From positions 124,001-188,000 of the forward strand of contig CAWFMT010000009.1 in NCBI GenBank assembly GCA_963817075.1: a DNA stretch of 64,000 nt. The letters run 5' to 3'. The position numbers and the translations under genes were made by a program. The stretch is from DASPKM01 sp963817075 (lineage in GTDB: Bacteria; Bacteroidota; Bacteroidia; Chitinophagales; Chitinophagaceae). Under the pieces are notes generated by a model, which saw only the letters and a list, made by a program, of their open reading frames with translations, was not told where the DNA came from and searched no databases. Positions 17,766-27,348 of the stretch are shown piece by piece (within the stretch, counting starts at the first letter, position 1; every line of letters begins with the position of its first letter).

Positions 17766-18401
17766 ATGGCTAAGACAAAAAAACCTAAACATATAGCGAT
17801 CGCCGGAAATATTGGCGCCGGGAAAACGACCCTGACCGAGTTGATGAGTAAGCATTACAAATGGATCCCACAATTTGAAGATGTTGATCAAAATCCATAT
17901 CTCTTCGATTTTTATGACGATATGCCAAGATGGAGCTTCAACCTTCAGATCTATTTTCTCAACAACCGCCTTAATCAGTTGTTGGAAATTCAGCGCGGCA
18001 CTGAAACCGTAATCCAGGACGAACCATCTATGAAGATGCACACATTTTTGCTCCCAATCTCCATGAAATGGGACTTATGAGCAAGCGTGATTTCGATAAT
18101 TATTTTAATTTTTTCCAGACATTAAAGTGGATGGTGCAGCCTCCCGACCTTCTCATTTATCTCAAGGCTTCAGTCCCAACCCTAGTTGCACAGATCCAGA
18201 AACGCGGAAGGGAATATGAAGAAAATATCCGACTTGATTACCTCAAGCGACTAAATGATTTTTATAATAAATGGATCGAAAGTTACAAAGAAGGCCCACT
18301 TACTTGTGATTGATATTGATAAAAATAAATTCCCGGAAAATGAAGAACACCTTGGAGAGATCATGCGCAAGATTGATTCTCAACTATACGGGTTGTTCTA
18401 A
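17766..18401 (+). CDS. Deoxynucleoside kinase (two single-base frameshifts)
   Basis: This kinase phosphorylates deoxynucleosides in the salvage pathway. The P-loop AGNIGAGKTTL (Lys20) and the following FEDVDQNPYL and DDMPRWSFNLQ are typical. The frame breaks at VIQD near 18020: adding one C gives VIQDRTIYEDAHIFAPNLHEMGL, which includes the ERS/DRT-type catalytic segment. A second break near 18301-18304 needs one base removed to give GPLLVIDIDKNKFPENEEHL and the normal C-terminus QLYGLF. Repaired length is about 212 residues. ATG 17766 is preferred over a TTG upstream. dGK/dAK or dCK specificity is not determined. Confidence 0.88.
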
Positions 18402-18407
18402 TGCATT

Positions 18408-19889
18408 ATGAAGAGGAAGCAAAACTTTACCAGTTTCCTTCAGAAATATAATTTCCATTTCCTGCTACTGCCGCTTTTCTTTATCACACATGGCTACAAT
18501 GATAATGTGGGCCTGATTCCATTTTCCGACCTGTTGTTACTCTTACTTGCTGCTCTTGCTATAAGCTCCGTCATCTTCATGGTCTCCCGCATTTGGATGA
18601 AAACAAATGAGAAGGCCTCGATATTTAGTTTCATATTTCTTCTTTTGTTCCTCTTTTTTGGAGCAATCCAGGATGGAATTGAGAAATTATTGCCGGGTAA
18701 CTTTTTCTCTACCCTGACCTTCTTAACAGGAGTTGCAATTGGGATAATGATAGCTTCTTTTCTTTTGATCAAAAAGACAAAAATTTCATTTTCCCGCTTG
18801 AGTATTTATTTGAATCTGCTTTTGTTGATTCTAATCCTGATTGATGCCTTCACAATTATTTCAAAAACCATTTCCTATCAGACTGCCGAAAATCAAAAAT
18901 TGAATACGCCCCTCGTAAAAAAATGCGATACCTGTTCCAAGCCATCGGTCTACCTAATATTGCTTGACGAATATGCAGGCAGCTCCTCTTTGGAAGCTTA
19001 TTTTAATTATGACAACTCAGAATTTGAGCAAGGGCTCCGAAATGAAGGATTTGATCTCATTAAAAATCCCGAAAGCAATTATTATTATACAGTTTTCTCT
19101 ATAGCTTCAATGTTCACGATGGATTATATTCCGGGTCTAAGGAAGCATAATCCGGCTGACAGTTACAATTACAGAAGGTCGTTGGGAATGATCAAAGAAA
19201 ACCCTGTGACGTATAATTTTAGAGAGCAGGGATATACAATTAAAAATTATTCTTATTTCAATATTGAAGGTTTCCCTGCTTCAGTTGAAAATGATTTTCT
19301 GCCAGGGAGAATTCATTTACTGATCAATAAAACCATGTATGTAAGAGTAATGGACAGGTTACCAAAACTTATCCGAAACATTCTGCCAGCAAAATTTTCA
19401 GATGATAAATGGGAGCAGGTATATATAAACAATAATCAATTATTGCAGGAACGAGTACTCAATGATTCAGCCGGTCATCCTTCTTTTACCTATGTACATC
19501 TTATGATGCCTCATGAACCATTTGCTTATAATAGGACAGGCGAGAGAACCAGAAGATATTTCCGCAGCACAAGCAAGAACCAAAAGGAGGTGGACAAGGC
19601 ATATCTTGATTATTTGATCTACACAAATAAGCAGATCACAGGATTCATAAGAAAGTTAAAAGAAAAAGCTAATGGCAAGGCCATCATCATGTTGATGGGC
19701 GATCACGGTTACAGGAGTATGGAAGGAAAAATCGATCATAAATATTTGTATAGCACGCTCAATGCCGTCTATCTCCCCGAAGGTGCGCATTGGGTAGAGA
19801 GTAACACTCATGTGAATCAGTTCAGGATCTTGTTCAACAAATTATTTCATCAGGATCTGCCGCTGCTGGAGGATAAGTTTGTGCCGTGA
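18408..19889 (+). CDS. Sulfatase-fold (alkaline phosphatase superfamily) membrane protein
   Basis: This 493-residue protein has about five hydrophobic helices in residues 15-155, followed by an extracytoplasmic domain starting PSVYLILLDEYAGSSSLEAYF. Later motifs YVHLMMPHEPF and IMLMGDHGYRS match metal-binding positions of the sulfatase/LTA-synthase-like superfamily. The family includes enzymes that transfer phosphate-containing groups to envelope polymers, so a role in envelope glycan modification is plausible but inferred. It starts 6 bp after the kinase gene, so the two may share a transcript. No signal for sulfatase formylglycine maturation (CxPxR) is seen. Confidence 0.75.
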   Translation: MKRKQNFTSFLQKYNFHFLLLPLFFITHGYNDNVGLIPFSDLLLLLLAALAISSVIFMVSRIWMKTNEKASIFSFIFLLLFLFFGAIQDGIEKLLPGNFFSTLTFLTGVAIGIMIASFLLIKKTKISFSRLSIYLNLLLLILILIDAFTIISKTISYQTAENQKLNTPLVKKCDTCSKPSVYLILLDEYAGSSSLEAYFNYDNSEFEQGLRNEGFDLIKNPESNYYYTVFSIASMFTMDYIPGLRKHNPADSYNYRRSLGMIKENPVTYNFREQGYTIKNYSYFNIEGFPASVENDFLPGRIHLLINKTMYVRVMDRLPKLIRNILPAKFSDDKWEQVYINNNQLLQERVLNDSAGHPSFTYVHLMMPHEPFAYNRTGERTRRYFRSTSKNQKEVDKAYLDYLIYTNKQITGFIRKLKEKANGKAIIMLMGDHGYRSMEGKIDHKYLYSTLNAVYLPEGAHWVESNTHVNQFRILFNKLFHQDLPLLEDKFVP

Positions 19890-19891
19890 AC

Positions 19892-20033
19892 TAGTTTGAA
19901 AGTTCGAGAGTTCGAAGGTTTGAAAGTTCGAAAAATTTAACCGCAAGGGCGCTAAGGCGAAAAGTTTCGCAAAGACCTTCGCAAACCTTAATGAAACCTA
20001 ACTCTCAAACTCTCGAACTTTCGAACTCTAAAA
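19892..20033. repeat. Palindromic patch enclosing dispersed element copy 2
   Basis: The word GAAAGTTCGAGAGTTCGAAGG is iterated at 19897-19935, and its complement (ACTCTCAAACTCTCGAAC and onward) is iterated at 20000-20030. The loop contains a copy of the TTAACCGC element (19937-19990) that lacks its right end. It lies between convergent genes, so it could terminate transcription from both sides. Confidence 0.7.
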
Positions 20034-20558
20034 CTATCTGTAGTTCGCATGTGGAAGCAGAGTTGTCAACGTATCCGCTATTTTTTTCTGCCAGAGATAT
20101 TGATTGTTCTCGTTCCTTGAGTAATTGCTTTGTTCATCATACTCAGCTTGAAGTGCATTATGCTGGCGCATAACCTTGTTGTAGATCCTGCCGATATCTT
20201 CATTTGCGGTATTCTGTGAGAATTTATAGTTCTTTAATTCTTTGTTTAATACCCTGGCATGAATCTCAGCAATATCAAAATGCGACTGTTCATGCAAGAG
20301 GATATAATCGCTCTTAACTCTTCCCCACGACTTAGAAGGATCAAACCGGCAACGGATCTTGTATTTAAACTCGCGGTTATTGTAACTATAATCGATGTTT
20401 ATACTGGTGCTGGTGAGGGCTGCATTAACTGAGGTGCCATCAGGCTGCCCTTTGAAATCGGACCATGTCAGTCTTCGCTCTGAACTCCAATCAAGCAAAT
20501 TATCATTGGGTTTTGAGGCTGTTAACATTAAAAGTAGGAGAGAGATCAATTTGAGCAT
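20034..20558 (-). CDS. DUF922 family protein with HExxH zinc-protease motif
   Basis: This is a 174-residue predicted secreted or periplasmic protein with a short hydrophobic N-terminus. DUF922 hallmarks are RRLTWSDFKGQPDG near 28-42 and LLHEQSHFDIAEIHAR at 87-102. H89-E90-Q91-S92-H93 fits the HExxH zinc-binding pattern of gluzincin-like peptidases. The helix after it ends in IHARVLNKEL, where a third ligand could lie. Members are annotated as probable secreted Zn-dependent proteases, but no substrate is known. The gene is convergent with the sulfatase-fold gene. Confidence 0.8.
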   Translation of the reverse strand: MLKLISLLLLMLTASKPNDNLLDWSSERRLTWSDFKGQPDGTSVNAALTSTSINIDYSYNNREFKYKIRCRFDPSKSWGRVKSDYILLHEQSHFDIAEIHARVLNKELKNYKFSQNTANEDIGRIYNKVMRQHNALQAEYDEQSNYSRNENNQYLWQKKIADTLTTLLPHANYR

Positions 20559-20624
20559 GTTGGAAGATTATCAACTTCAACGCCAAATTACAATTGCCAG
20601 TTTAAATGAAATTCTAAAATTCAT

Positions 20625-20652
20625 AAAAAAACCCGCTCAACTGCAAGCGGGC
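20625..20652 (-). terminator. Intrinsic terminator of pckA
   Basis: On the minus strand the sequence is GCCCGC, a short loop, GCGGG and seven T. It lies about 20 bp after the pckA stop codon and is a textbook intrinsic terminator. Confidence 0.9.
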
Positions 20653-20673
20653 TTCATGACGAACCAAACTATG

Positions 20674-22278
20674 CTAAATTTTTGGACTTGCTGCGCGAAC
20701 TTCCGCACTCACTTCCTGCTCATATTTTTTGAAATTGCTAATAAATAGATTTGCAAGAAATCTAGCTTTTTCATCATAAGCATCTTTATCCGTCCAGGTA
20801 TTCCTGGGATTTAACACTTCTGAAGGAACTCCCGGGCATTGCTGTGGTATTGCGAAGCCAAAGATTGGGTCAAACCCATATTCAACTGAATCCAGCTTGC
20901 CTTCAAGAGCTGCTGTGATCATAGCCCTGGTATAAGAGAGTTTCATACGGTGACCCACACCCTTTGGACCACCTGTCCATCCAGTATTGATCAACCAGAC
21001 ATTTACCTTATGCTTTTCCATTTTCTTTCCAAGCAAATGGGCATATGTAGCAGGATGAAGAGGAAGGAAGGGAGCACCAAAACAGGCACTGAACGTAGGC
21101 TTGGGTTCAATAATACCGGTTTCTGTTCCCGCTACCTTTGCTGTATATCCAGAGATGAACTGGTACATGGCTTGTCCAGGTGTTAATTTTGAAACAGGGG
21201 GCAATACAGCGTAAGCATCACAAGTAAGGAAAAATATGTTTTTTGGAATATTTCCAATAGAAGGCTCAATGGAGTTAGAGATAAAATGAAGTGGATAAGA
21301 AACTCTTGTATTCTCTGTTACTGATCCATCCTCAAAATTGATCTTGTTTGTACTATAATAAAACCTTGTATTTTCAACTAGGGCACCTGGTTTAATCGCC
21401 TGATAGATTTCAGGTTCTTTTTCTTCACTCAACCCAATGCATTTCGCGTAGCAACCGCCCTCGAAATTGAAAATATTGTCATCTGTCCATGCGTGCTCGT
21501 CATCTCCGATCAACTTCCTGTTGGGGTCTGCACTTAGAGTGGTTTTACCCGTTCCACTTAATCCAAAAAAGATCGCTGTATCACCTCTACTTCCAATGTT
21601 AGCTGAACAATGCATACTGAGTATTCCTTTCTCAAAGGGCAGCAAATAATTAAGTATGGTGAATATTCCTTTCTTGGTTTCACCTGTATATCCAGTTCCT
21701 GCAATCAGGACAATTTTATTCTTAAATGATATGACAGCTGCATTGTGTTGACGGGTGCCGCATTCTTCAGAATCCAATTTCAGATCAGGAGCACAAAGAA
21801 TTTGCCATTGAGGATTGAATCGCTCCAATTCATTTTCATTTGGCCGTAGAAACATATTATACGCAAACAAAGCTGTTGAAGGCTTTTCAGCTATCATCCT
21901 AATGTTGACCCTATACCTGGGATCCGCACATGCATAGCAATCACGTACCCATAATTCATCTAAAGAATTGAGGTAAGTCGTAACCTTTTTGAAAATAATG
22001 TCGAATTTTTCTTCTTCAATCGGGGTGTTGAATTCTGTCCAGTGCACTGAATCTTTCGTGATCTCATCTCTTACGATGAATTTATCTTTTGGACTTCTAC
22101 CAGTGAATTCACCGGTATTGATCACCAATGCACCCGTATCATTCAACATCCCTTCTCCTCTGCGCAATGTATCCTGAACCAATTCCTGGGGACTAAGTTG
22201 ATAATGGATGCTATTGGTAGCCCTCAATCCAATCTTCAACAATTTTTCCCTGGAAATAGCAATAGTTGGCACCGACAT
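20674..22278 (-). CDS. pckA: Phosphoenolpyruvate carboxykinase (ATP)
   Basis: This converts oxaloacetate and ATP to phosphoenolpyruvate, the entry to gluconeogenesis. At 534 residues it is the normal length for the ATP type. Motifs seen are GEFTGRSPKDKFIV near residue 50, WVRDCYA, the P-loop GLSGTGKTTLSADP, the metal and ATP site DDEHAW, and the GGPKGVGHRMKLSYTRAM segment near 430. The upstream 200 bp to the TPR gene hold nothing I recognise. It ends in a strong terminator. Confidence 0.96.
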   Translation of the reverse strand: MSVPTIAISREKLLKIGLRATNSIHYQLSPQELVQDTLRRGEGMLNDTGALVINTGEFTGRSPKDKFIVRDEITKDSVHWTEFNTPIEEEKFDIIFKKVTTYLNSLDELWVRDCYACADPRYRVNIRMIAEKPSTALFAYNMFLRPNENELERFNPQWQILCAPDLKLDSEECGTRQHNAAVISFKNKIVLIAGTGYTGETKKGIFTILNYLLPFEKGILSMHCSANIGSRGDTAIFFGLSGTGKTTLSADPNRKLIGDDEHAWTDDNIFNFEGGCYAKCIGLSEEKEPEIYQAIKPGALVENTRFYYSTNKINFEDGSVTENTRVSYPLHFISNSIEPSIGNIPKNIFFLTCDAYAVLPPVSKLTPGQAMYQFISGYTAKVAGTETGIIEPKPTFSACFGAPFLPLHPATYAHLLGKKMEKHKVNVWLINTGWTGGPKGVGHRMKLSYTRAMITAALEGKLDSVEYGFDPIFGFAIPQQCPGVPSEVLNPRNTWTDKDAYDEKARFLANLFISNFKKYEQEVSAEVRAASPKI

Positions 22279-22481
22279 AATTACGCAAGCATTTGATTAT
22301 TGGCAAAGGTATATGCAAAAGGTTGGCCTTACAAACGATTGTTAGTTTTTTAGTCTTAAAATTGGAAAACGGGGTACCTAATGAACAGTTTCTGACTGGT
22401 ACCTGAAACCCATAGAAGGATTCAATCAACCCGGCTTTTTGGTTTGAAAATTTTCAATGCGTAGAAGCTACACGTCGAAGC

Positions 22482-23426
22482 CTATTTAATTCGTTTATAG
22501 GTGAAGTCGTAAACTGAAGTCCAGGTTTTCCCGTCAGAAGAAGTTTCATTTAATTGCCTTACCTGATTGGGCCCTTCATTAAAGAATAAAAATCGGCCTA
22601 AAACTTTCTTGCCTTGAGCATCTGTGTTTTCAAAATCAAAGCGCATTGCTCCATCTTTATATATTCCATTGATAAATCTCGCGACATGATTTCCCCTTCC
22701 ATCTGAGCCTACCCAAACCTGTTCCCATTTCTTAGTAACAGGGTCAACAAAGTTCATGCTCTTGCCGTTGAAGGTTCCTCTTGCGCTTGTCCAGTTTTCC
22801 AGTATCATGCAATCCCCTGATGCTTTTTGAATAATACTATGCCCGGCCAGGTTGTTGGTACCCGTTACATAAGCATTCCATTCACCAACCCAAAAATCAA
22901 ATTCACGGTTTTGCTCATCACCCATGCAGGGAAATGCATTGATCGTTGCTTTTTCCACTACCTGTTTGTACCTGCTATCGGAATGAAGGGGAATAAATTC
23001 TTTTGCAGTATCGAGATCAGGATAATTAGCATACCCATTTTTTATTGCCTCTTCAATAGTTGACAGGCTTTTTTCGATTTCATTTTTCGACATGTACGCT
23101 TTCGCCATCCTGCTATAGACAAGTTGCTTCAGAGTAAGATTGGGCTCATTCTTCAAGGAAATGTTATAATATCCAATCGCCTTCTCAAAGTCGCCTAAAC
23201 TTTGACAACTGAATGCAAGCCTGTTCCAGGCAAGTGCATTTTTTTTATTTTCTTCTGATTGCAAGGCTACTTCATACTGCTTTCTGGCATTTTTCCAATC
23301 CGAAACTAAAAAAAGAGAATCTGCTTTTGATAAAGAGCCGCCAGTAGTAAAACTTGCGGGTTGTTGGGCATATAGCCCTTGTAAACATGCCAGAAGCAGG
23401 CATGCCAATGAGTAAAACTTAGTCAT
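22482..23426 (-). CDS. Secreted TPR protein with DUF1579-like C-terminal domain
   Basis: This is a 314-residue exported protein. Signal peptide residues 1-20 end in LYAQ. About 30-150 contain three or four TPR helices (ADSLFLVSDWKNARKQYEVAL, NRLAFSCQSLGDFEKAIGYY, MAKAYMSKNEIEKSLSTIEEA). The C-terminal part (about 185-314) begins REFDFWVGEWNAY, the pattern of DUF1579-like domains, and folds as beta strands (KSMNFVDPVTKKWEQVWVG). The function of such fusions is unknown; a periplasmic binding or assembly role is possible. No operon partner is evident. Confidence 0.72.
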   Translation of the reverse strand: MTKFYSLACLLLACLQGLYAQQPASFTTGGSLSKADSLFLVSDWKNARKQYEVALQSEENKKNALAWNRLAFSCQSLGDFEKAIGYYNISLKNEPNLTLKQLVYSRMAKAYMSKNEIEKSLSTIEEAIKNGYANYPDLDTAKEFIPLHSDSRYKQVVEKATINAFPCMGDEQNREFDFWVGEWNAYVTGTNNLAGHSIIQKASGDCMILENWTSARGTFNGKSMNFVDPVTKKWEQVWVGSDGRGNHVARFINGIYKDGAMRFDFENTDAQGKKVLGRFLFFNEGPNQVRQLNETSSDGKTWTSVYDFTYKRIK

Positions 23427-23618
23427 GATAAAAAATTAGGATGAACAATACAGCAGCATCAATTTAAATCTTCCAACAATTCGCATTGTTGGAATGTTAC
23501 AAAAGGTCATGGGGTTGTGTGAATGATATTTATAGCAGATTCGTTCAGTGTTTATCAGTCTTCAGTCGTTCATTATTCCAATTGTTTTTTAAATATCTTG
23601 CAGACTTCAATTTTTATC

Positions 23619-24911
23619 ATGAAATACCTTCCTCTAAATTCTGAAATCTTCATCACCAACAGAAAAAGGTTTGTCAAGGAGATGCAACCGAATTCAATTG
23701 CCATCTTCGTGAGTAATGACGAGGTGCCCAGCAATGCGGATGCTCTTTACCGTTTTAAGCAGAATAGTGACCTTTTCTGGCTAAGTGGGATTCATCAGGA
23801 AGATAGCATGGTGATTCTTTTTCCTGACAATTCAGATGATAAATTCAAAGAGGTCCTGGTGTTGGTTCGCCCAAATGAGACAAAGGAGAAATGGGATGGA
23901 AAAAGATTGAGAAAAGAAGAAGCCAAGGCCATCTCAGGAATAGAAACCATTGTTTGGCTTGACAGCCTGGATGCTTTACTCCAGCCCTGGATTCATCTTT
24001 CCGACAACATTTATCTTGACAGCAATGAGAACGATAGAAAGGGAAGCCTGGTGCAGACAAGAGATTACAGATTTATTGAGGAGATGAAGAAAAGGTACCC
24101 TCTTCATAATTACCTGAGAGCGGCAAAGATCATGAAAGAGCTCCGGGCAATTAAGACTGCACTCGAAATTGAGGTTGTTCAAAAAGCCATAGATATTACT
24201 CATAATACATTTGAGCGGGTAATGCGATTCGTTCGACCAGGGGTAATGGAGTATGAAATTGAGGCGGAGATCGTTCATTCCTTTCTTTCGCAGCGGGCAA
24301 CTGGAGAAGCATATGGGAGTATCATTGCGAGTGGGGATAGAGCAAGAACCCTTCACTATATTTCAAACAACCAGGAATGTAAAGAAGGTGAACTTCTGTT
24401 GATGGATTTTGGAGCCGAGTATGGAAGTTATGCAGCTGACCTTACCAGGACGATTCCCGTGAGCGGCAAATTCACAAGACGTCAAAAGACTATTTACAAC
24501 GCCTGTCTTCATCTGCATGATTATGCCAAGAGTCTCCTGAAGCCCGGAATTTCCATAATTGATTATACTGATAAGGTGGGAGAGGAAGCCACACAGCAAT
24601 TCTTGAAGATAGGCCTGTTGAGAAAGTCAGATGTTAAGAATGAGGATCCGGAAAACAGGGCATACCGAAAATATTTGTATCATGGTATTTCACATCATCT
24701 TGGAATAGATGTTCACGATCTTGGTACCCGAACACAACCTATTAAAGCAGGCATGTTGTTTACAGTTGAACCTGGTATCTACATTGAGGAAGAACAGACC
24801 GGAGTCAGGATTGAAAATAATTTATGGATTACCCGTAATGGAAACAAAGATCTAATGTCAAAAATTCCAATTACAGTTGAAGAGATCGAAGCCCATATGA
24901 AGAAATCATGA
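23619..24911 (+). CDS. Aminopeptidase P family (Xaa-Pro) metallopeptidase
   Basis: This is a 430-residue pita-bread-fold peptidase that removes N-terminal residues before proline. The N-terminal domain (about 1-165) includes IAIFVSNDEVPSNADALYRFKQNSDLFWLSG. Metal ligands occur in LLMDFGAEYGSYAADLTRT (two Asp), GISHHLGIDVHD (His), VEPGIYIEEE (Glu) and TGVRIENN (Glu). I chose ATG 23619 (MKYLPLNSEIF) because 32 upstream codons look non-coding and homologues begin near here. It is probably cytoplasmic. pssA follows by 38 bp. Confidence 0.9.
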   Translation: MKYLPLNSEIFITNRKRFVKEMQPNSIAIFVSNDEVPSNADALYRFKQNSDLFWLSGIHQEDSMVILFPDNSDDKFKEVLVLVRPNETKEKWDGKRLRKEEAKAISGIETIVWLDSLDALLQPWIHLSDNIYLDSNENDRKGSLVQTRDYRFIEEMKKRYPLHNYLRAAKIMKELRAIKTALEIEVVQKAIDITHNTFERVMRFVRPGVMEYEIEAEIVHSFLSQRATGEAYGSIIASGDRARTLHYISNNQECKEGELLLMDFGAEYGSYAADLTRTIPVSGKFTRRQKTIYNACLHLHDYAKSLLKPGISIIDYTDKVGEEATQQFLKIGLLRKSDVKNEDPENRAYRKYLYHGISHHLGIDVHDLGTRTQPIKAGMLFTVEPGIYIEEEQTGVRIENNLWITRNGNKDLMSKIPITVEEIEAHMKKS

Positions 24912-24949
24912 ATCACGGGTTGGCAATTAGATAATTGAAAAAGCCGAGA

Positions 24950-25714
24950 ATGAAACAAATCCCTAACATTTTCACCCTTCTGAATTTATTCTTTGGATGT
25001 CTTGCAGTAGTATTCATCCTACAAACCGGTACTGCCATAAGTTACACTACCGATGGTTTACAGTTAGGTTACATACCGGAAAGAATTTGGATGGCTTCTC
25101 TCTGCATTGGCATCGCCGGACTGGTGGATTTTCTGGATGGATTTATTGCCAGGCTTTTTAAAGTAACTTCTGAAATGGGCAAACAACTTGATTCACTGGC
25201 TGATGTTGTAAGCTTCGGTGTAGCACCGGGAATGATATTGTATCAATTTCTGCTAATGAGTTTCATGCAAGATGTGGATGCTCTGGAAATTTCCATTGTT
25301 TGGTTGCTACCTGCTTTTATTCTGCCCTGCGCCGCAGCTTACAGGCTTGCAAAGTTCAATCTAGATGAAACTCAGCAATACGGATTCAAGGGAGTGCCTA
25401 CTCCTGCTGTTGGAATTTTGATTGCCTCGTTTCCTCTCATATATTGGAATTCAATGAGTGATTCGGTTGTGGAAATCCTTCTTAATAAATGGTTCCTGTA
25501 CCTGTTGATATTTCTTCTCAGTTATTTGATGATCAGCAATCTTCCACTCATGAGTTTGAAGTTCAAAAATTTTGGAGTGAGAGATAATTTGCCAAAGTTC
25601 ATCCTTGCTGCAGTTGCAATTGCATCATTTATCTTTTTGAAGTGGCTTGCCATACCAGTCATTTTCGTTCTGTATATCGTTATATCTTTGATCGTTCATA
25701 GAAAGCCTACTTAG
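24950..25714 (+). CDS. pssA: CDP-diacylglycerol--serine O-phosphatidyltransferase
   Basis: This integral membrane enzyme makes phosphatidylserine, the precursor of phosphatidylethanolamine. The CDP-alcohol phosphotransferase motif is complete: DGFIAR, eight residues, then G-x3-D-x3-D (MGKQLDSLAD). About seven hydrophobic helices are visible. The N-terminal KQIPNIFTLLNLFFGCLAV is typical of the PssA group. ATG 24950 was chosen; a TTG five codons earlier is possible. At 254 residues it is a normal length. purS and rsmI follow on the same strand. Confidence 0.93.
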   Translation: MKQIPNIFTLLNLFFGCLAVVFILQTGTAISYTTDGLQLGYIPERIWMASLCIGIAGLVDFLDGFIARLFKVTSEMGKQLDSLADVVSFGVAPGMILYQFLLMSFMQDVDALEISIVWLLPAFILPCAAAYRLAKFNLDETQQYGFKGVPTPAVGILIASFPLIYWNSMSDSVVEILLNKWFLYLLIFLLSYLMISNLPLMSLKFKNFGVRDNLPKFILAAVAIASFIFLKWLAIPVIFVLYIVISLIVHRKPT

Positions 25715-25738
25715 TCTAATTCCAAATCATAATTGAAG

Positions 25739-25984
25739 ATGATGTTTACAGTACAGGTAAAAGTAATGCCATTAAAAGAGTTACTGGATCCACAGGGAAA
25801 GGCAGTACTTGGCGGCCTTGCAAATCTTGGGCTTACAAATGTTTCAGACGTGAGAATAGGAAAAAATGTAACGCTCCAGGTTGAAGCTAATTCAGAACAA
25901 GAAGCAAGGACGATAGCAGAAGAAGCAACCAAAAAGCTATTGGCTAATCCTGTAATGGAGTATTTTGAAATTTCTGTGAATTAG
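25739..25984 (+). CDS. purS: Phosphoribosylformylglycinamidine synthase subunit PurS
   Basis: This is an 81-residue small subunit of the PurSQL form of FGAM synthase in purine synthesis. The beta-alpha-beta pattern is FTVQVKVMPLKELLDPQGKAV, LGLTNVSDVRIGKNVTLQV and EATKKLLANPVMEYFEI. The LDPQGKA and VSDVRIGK motifs are diagnostic. The start could be ATG 25739 or 25742. It follows pssA by 24 bp. PurQ and PurL are not in the window. Confidence 0.9.
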   Translation: MMFTVQVKVMPLKELLDPQGKAVLGGLANLGLTNVSDVRIGKNVTLQVEANSEQEARTIAEEATKKLLANPVMEYFEISVN

Positions 25985-26046
25985 TTCGGTTGCATTAGTT
26001 GATCTGACACAAAAATCTATAATGGGTCAACTCCCAAACAATAGTA

Positions 26047-26712
26047 ATGCTCTACATTGTTCCTTCTCCCATTGGCAATTTAAAAGACATAACTCTTCGA
26101 GCCCTGGAAGTAATGAAGGAGGCAGACCTTATTCTTGCCGAGGATACAAGAACTACTTCGGTTTTGCTGAATCATTACCAGATAATTACACCGATCTCTC
26201 CATACCACCAGCATAACGAGCATAAAATACTCCAACACCTTGTTGCGCAATTGTTGTCTGGAAAAAAGATGGCGTTGTTAACCGATGCAGGCACGCCGGG
26301 AATCTCTGATCCGGCTTTTCTGCTAGTTCGTGAATGCATCCGGGCCGGACTCAAGGTTGAATGTTTGCCTGGTGCTACTGCCTTTGTTCCAGCTCTTATT
26401 AATAGCGGACTTCCTGTTAACAGATTTGTTTTTGAAGGGTTCCTTCCTTTAAAGAAAGGAAGACAAACTCTACTGAAAAAGCTGGTGGAAGAAGAAAGAA
26501 CCATGGTTTTTTATGAATCTCCGATGCGGTTGATAAAAACCCTCGAAAATTTTATGGAATATTTTGGAGCTGAGCGGCAGTGTTGTGTCAGCAGGGAATT
26601 GAGCAAGATGTTTGAGGAGAATAAACGTGGCACGCTTCATGAAGTATGCGAATATTATAAGGCAAAAACAGTAAAAGGAGAAATTGTGATTGTTGTTCAG
26701 GGGAAAGAATGA
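26047..26712 (+). CDS. rsmI: 16S rRNA (cytidine-1402-2'-O)-methyltransferase
   Basis: This methylates the ribose of C1402 in the 16S rRNA P site using SAM. At 221 residues it holds the full tetrapyrrole-methylase fold but lacks the extra C-terminal domain of the longer E. coli type. Motifs are LYIVPSPIGNLKDITLRAL, ADLILAEDTRTT, LLTDAGTPGISDPAFLLV and ECLPGATAFVPALINSGLP. The GFLPLKKGRQ segment is typical. It lies 62 bp after purS on the same strand. Confidence 0.94.
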   Translation: MLYIVPSPIGNLKDITLRALEVMKEADLILAEDTRTTSVLLNHYQIITPISPYHQHNEHKILQHLVAQLLSGKKMALLTDAGTPGISDPAFLLVRECIRAGLKVECLPGATAFVPALINSGLPVNRFVFEGFLPLKKGRQTLLKKLVEEERTMVFYESPMRLIKTLENFMEYFGAERQCCVSRELSKMFEENKRGTLHEVCEYYKAKTVKGEIVIVVQGKE

Positions 26713-26762
26713 TTTAACCATTCCTTTGTATTTGCCTGTTCATATTTGCATAAATAATTTCT

Positions 26763-27209
26763 ATGAAGAAGATCTTAAGCCTTTTGCTATTTGTTAGTCT
26801 AATTACCATTACAAACTCTTTTGGACAAATAAGGAAGATACCTGCAGAGGTAACCGAATCGTTCAAATCGATCTATCCCTCTGCCCAAAATGTTGAATGG
26901 AAGGACAAAATCGCATCTTTCTCGGCTGTGTTTGAGTTAGAGGGAAAGAAGCATGAAGCCCGTTTTAAAGAGGACGGTACCTGGCATTCAACAGAAACAA
27001 ATATTGAAGTGGGAGAAATTCCTTCAGAGGTAAAAGATGGACTGAGCAAGAGCAAGTACAGCGAATGGGAAATTGAAAAAGCTGTAAAGATTGAGCTCCC
27101 TGAAAGCAAGGTCAATTATAAGCTTCAGGTTTTCAAATCGGACATTAATAAGAAAAACCTCTTGTTTGATAAGTCCGGTAAAATGCTTAAAGACAACCGG
27201 ACCTTATAA
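26763..27209 (+). CDS. PepSY-like periplasmic protein
   Basis: This is a 148-residue exported protein with signal peptide 1-21 ending at TNSFG. The mature part has two repeats typical of the PepSY-like (DUF2874) fold: IPAEVTESFKSIYPSAQNVEWK with FSAVFELEGKKHEARFKEDG, then IPSEVKDGLSKSKYSEWEIEKA with NYKLQVFKS and LLFDKSGKM. Many Bacteroidota carry several such proteins. Their role is unclear, with peptidase inhibition or sensing proposed. It is probably monocistronic, since a hairpin follows. Confidence 0.82.
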   Translation: MKKILSLLLFVSLITITNSFGQIRKIPAEVTESFKSIYPSAQNVEWKDKIASFSAVFELEGKKHEARFKEDGTWHSTETNIEVGEIPSEVKDGLSKSKYSEWEIEKAVKIELPESKVNYKLQVFKSDINKKNLLFDKSGKMLKDNRTL

Positions 27210-27273
27210 ATGATCGTCTTCTATATACATTGAATTAGGGAAAACTATTTTCCACGGAACAAGCATATTATTT

Positions 27274-27306
27274 AGGGACTAATCAAGCTATTCAGTCCCT
27301 TTATTA
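27274..27306 (+). terminator. Likely intrinsic terminator after the PepSY-like gene
   Basis: The stem AGGGACT (27274-27280) pairs with AGTCCCT (27294-27300) over a 13-base loop, followed by TTATTAT. The short T tract makes it moderate in strength. It lies 65 bp after the gene and before the M1 peptidase start. Confidence 0.65.
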
Positions 27307-27348
27307 TAACTGTCGAATCAGAATATATCTTACCACTTCATATCAAAA

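Noticed and set aside
22279..22481. Regulatory or RNA element between pckA and the TPR gene
   Set aside because: Apart from a repeated GGTACC word I see no hairpin, promoter match or conserved structure.
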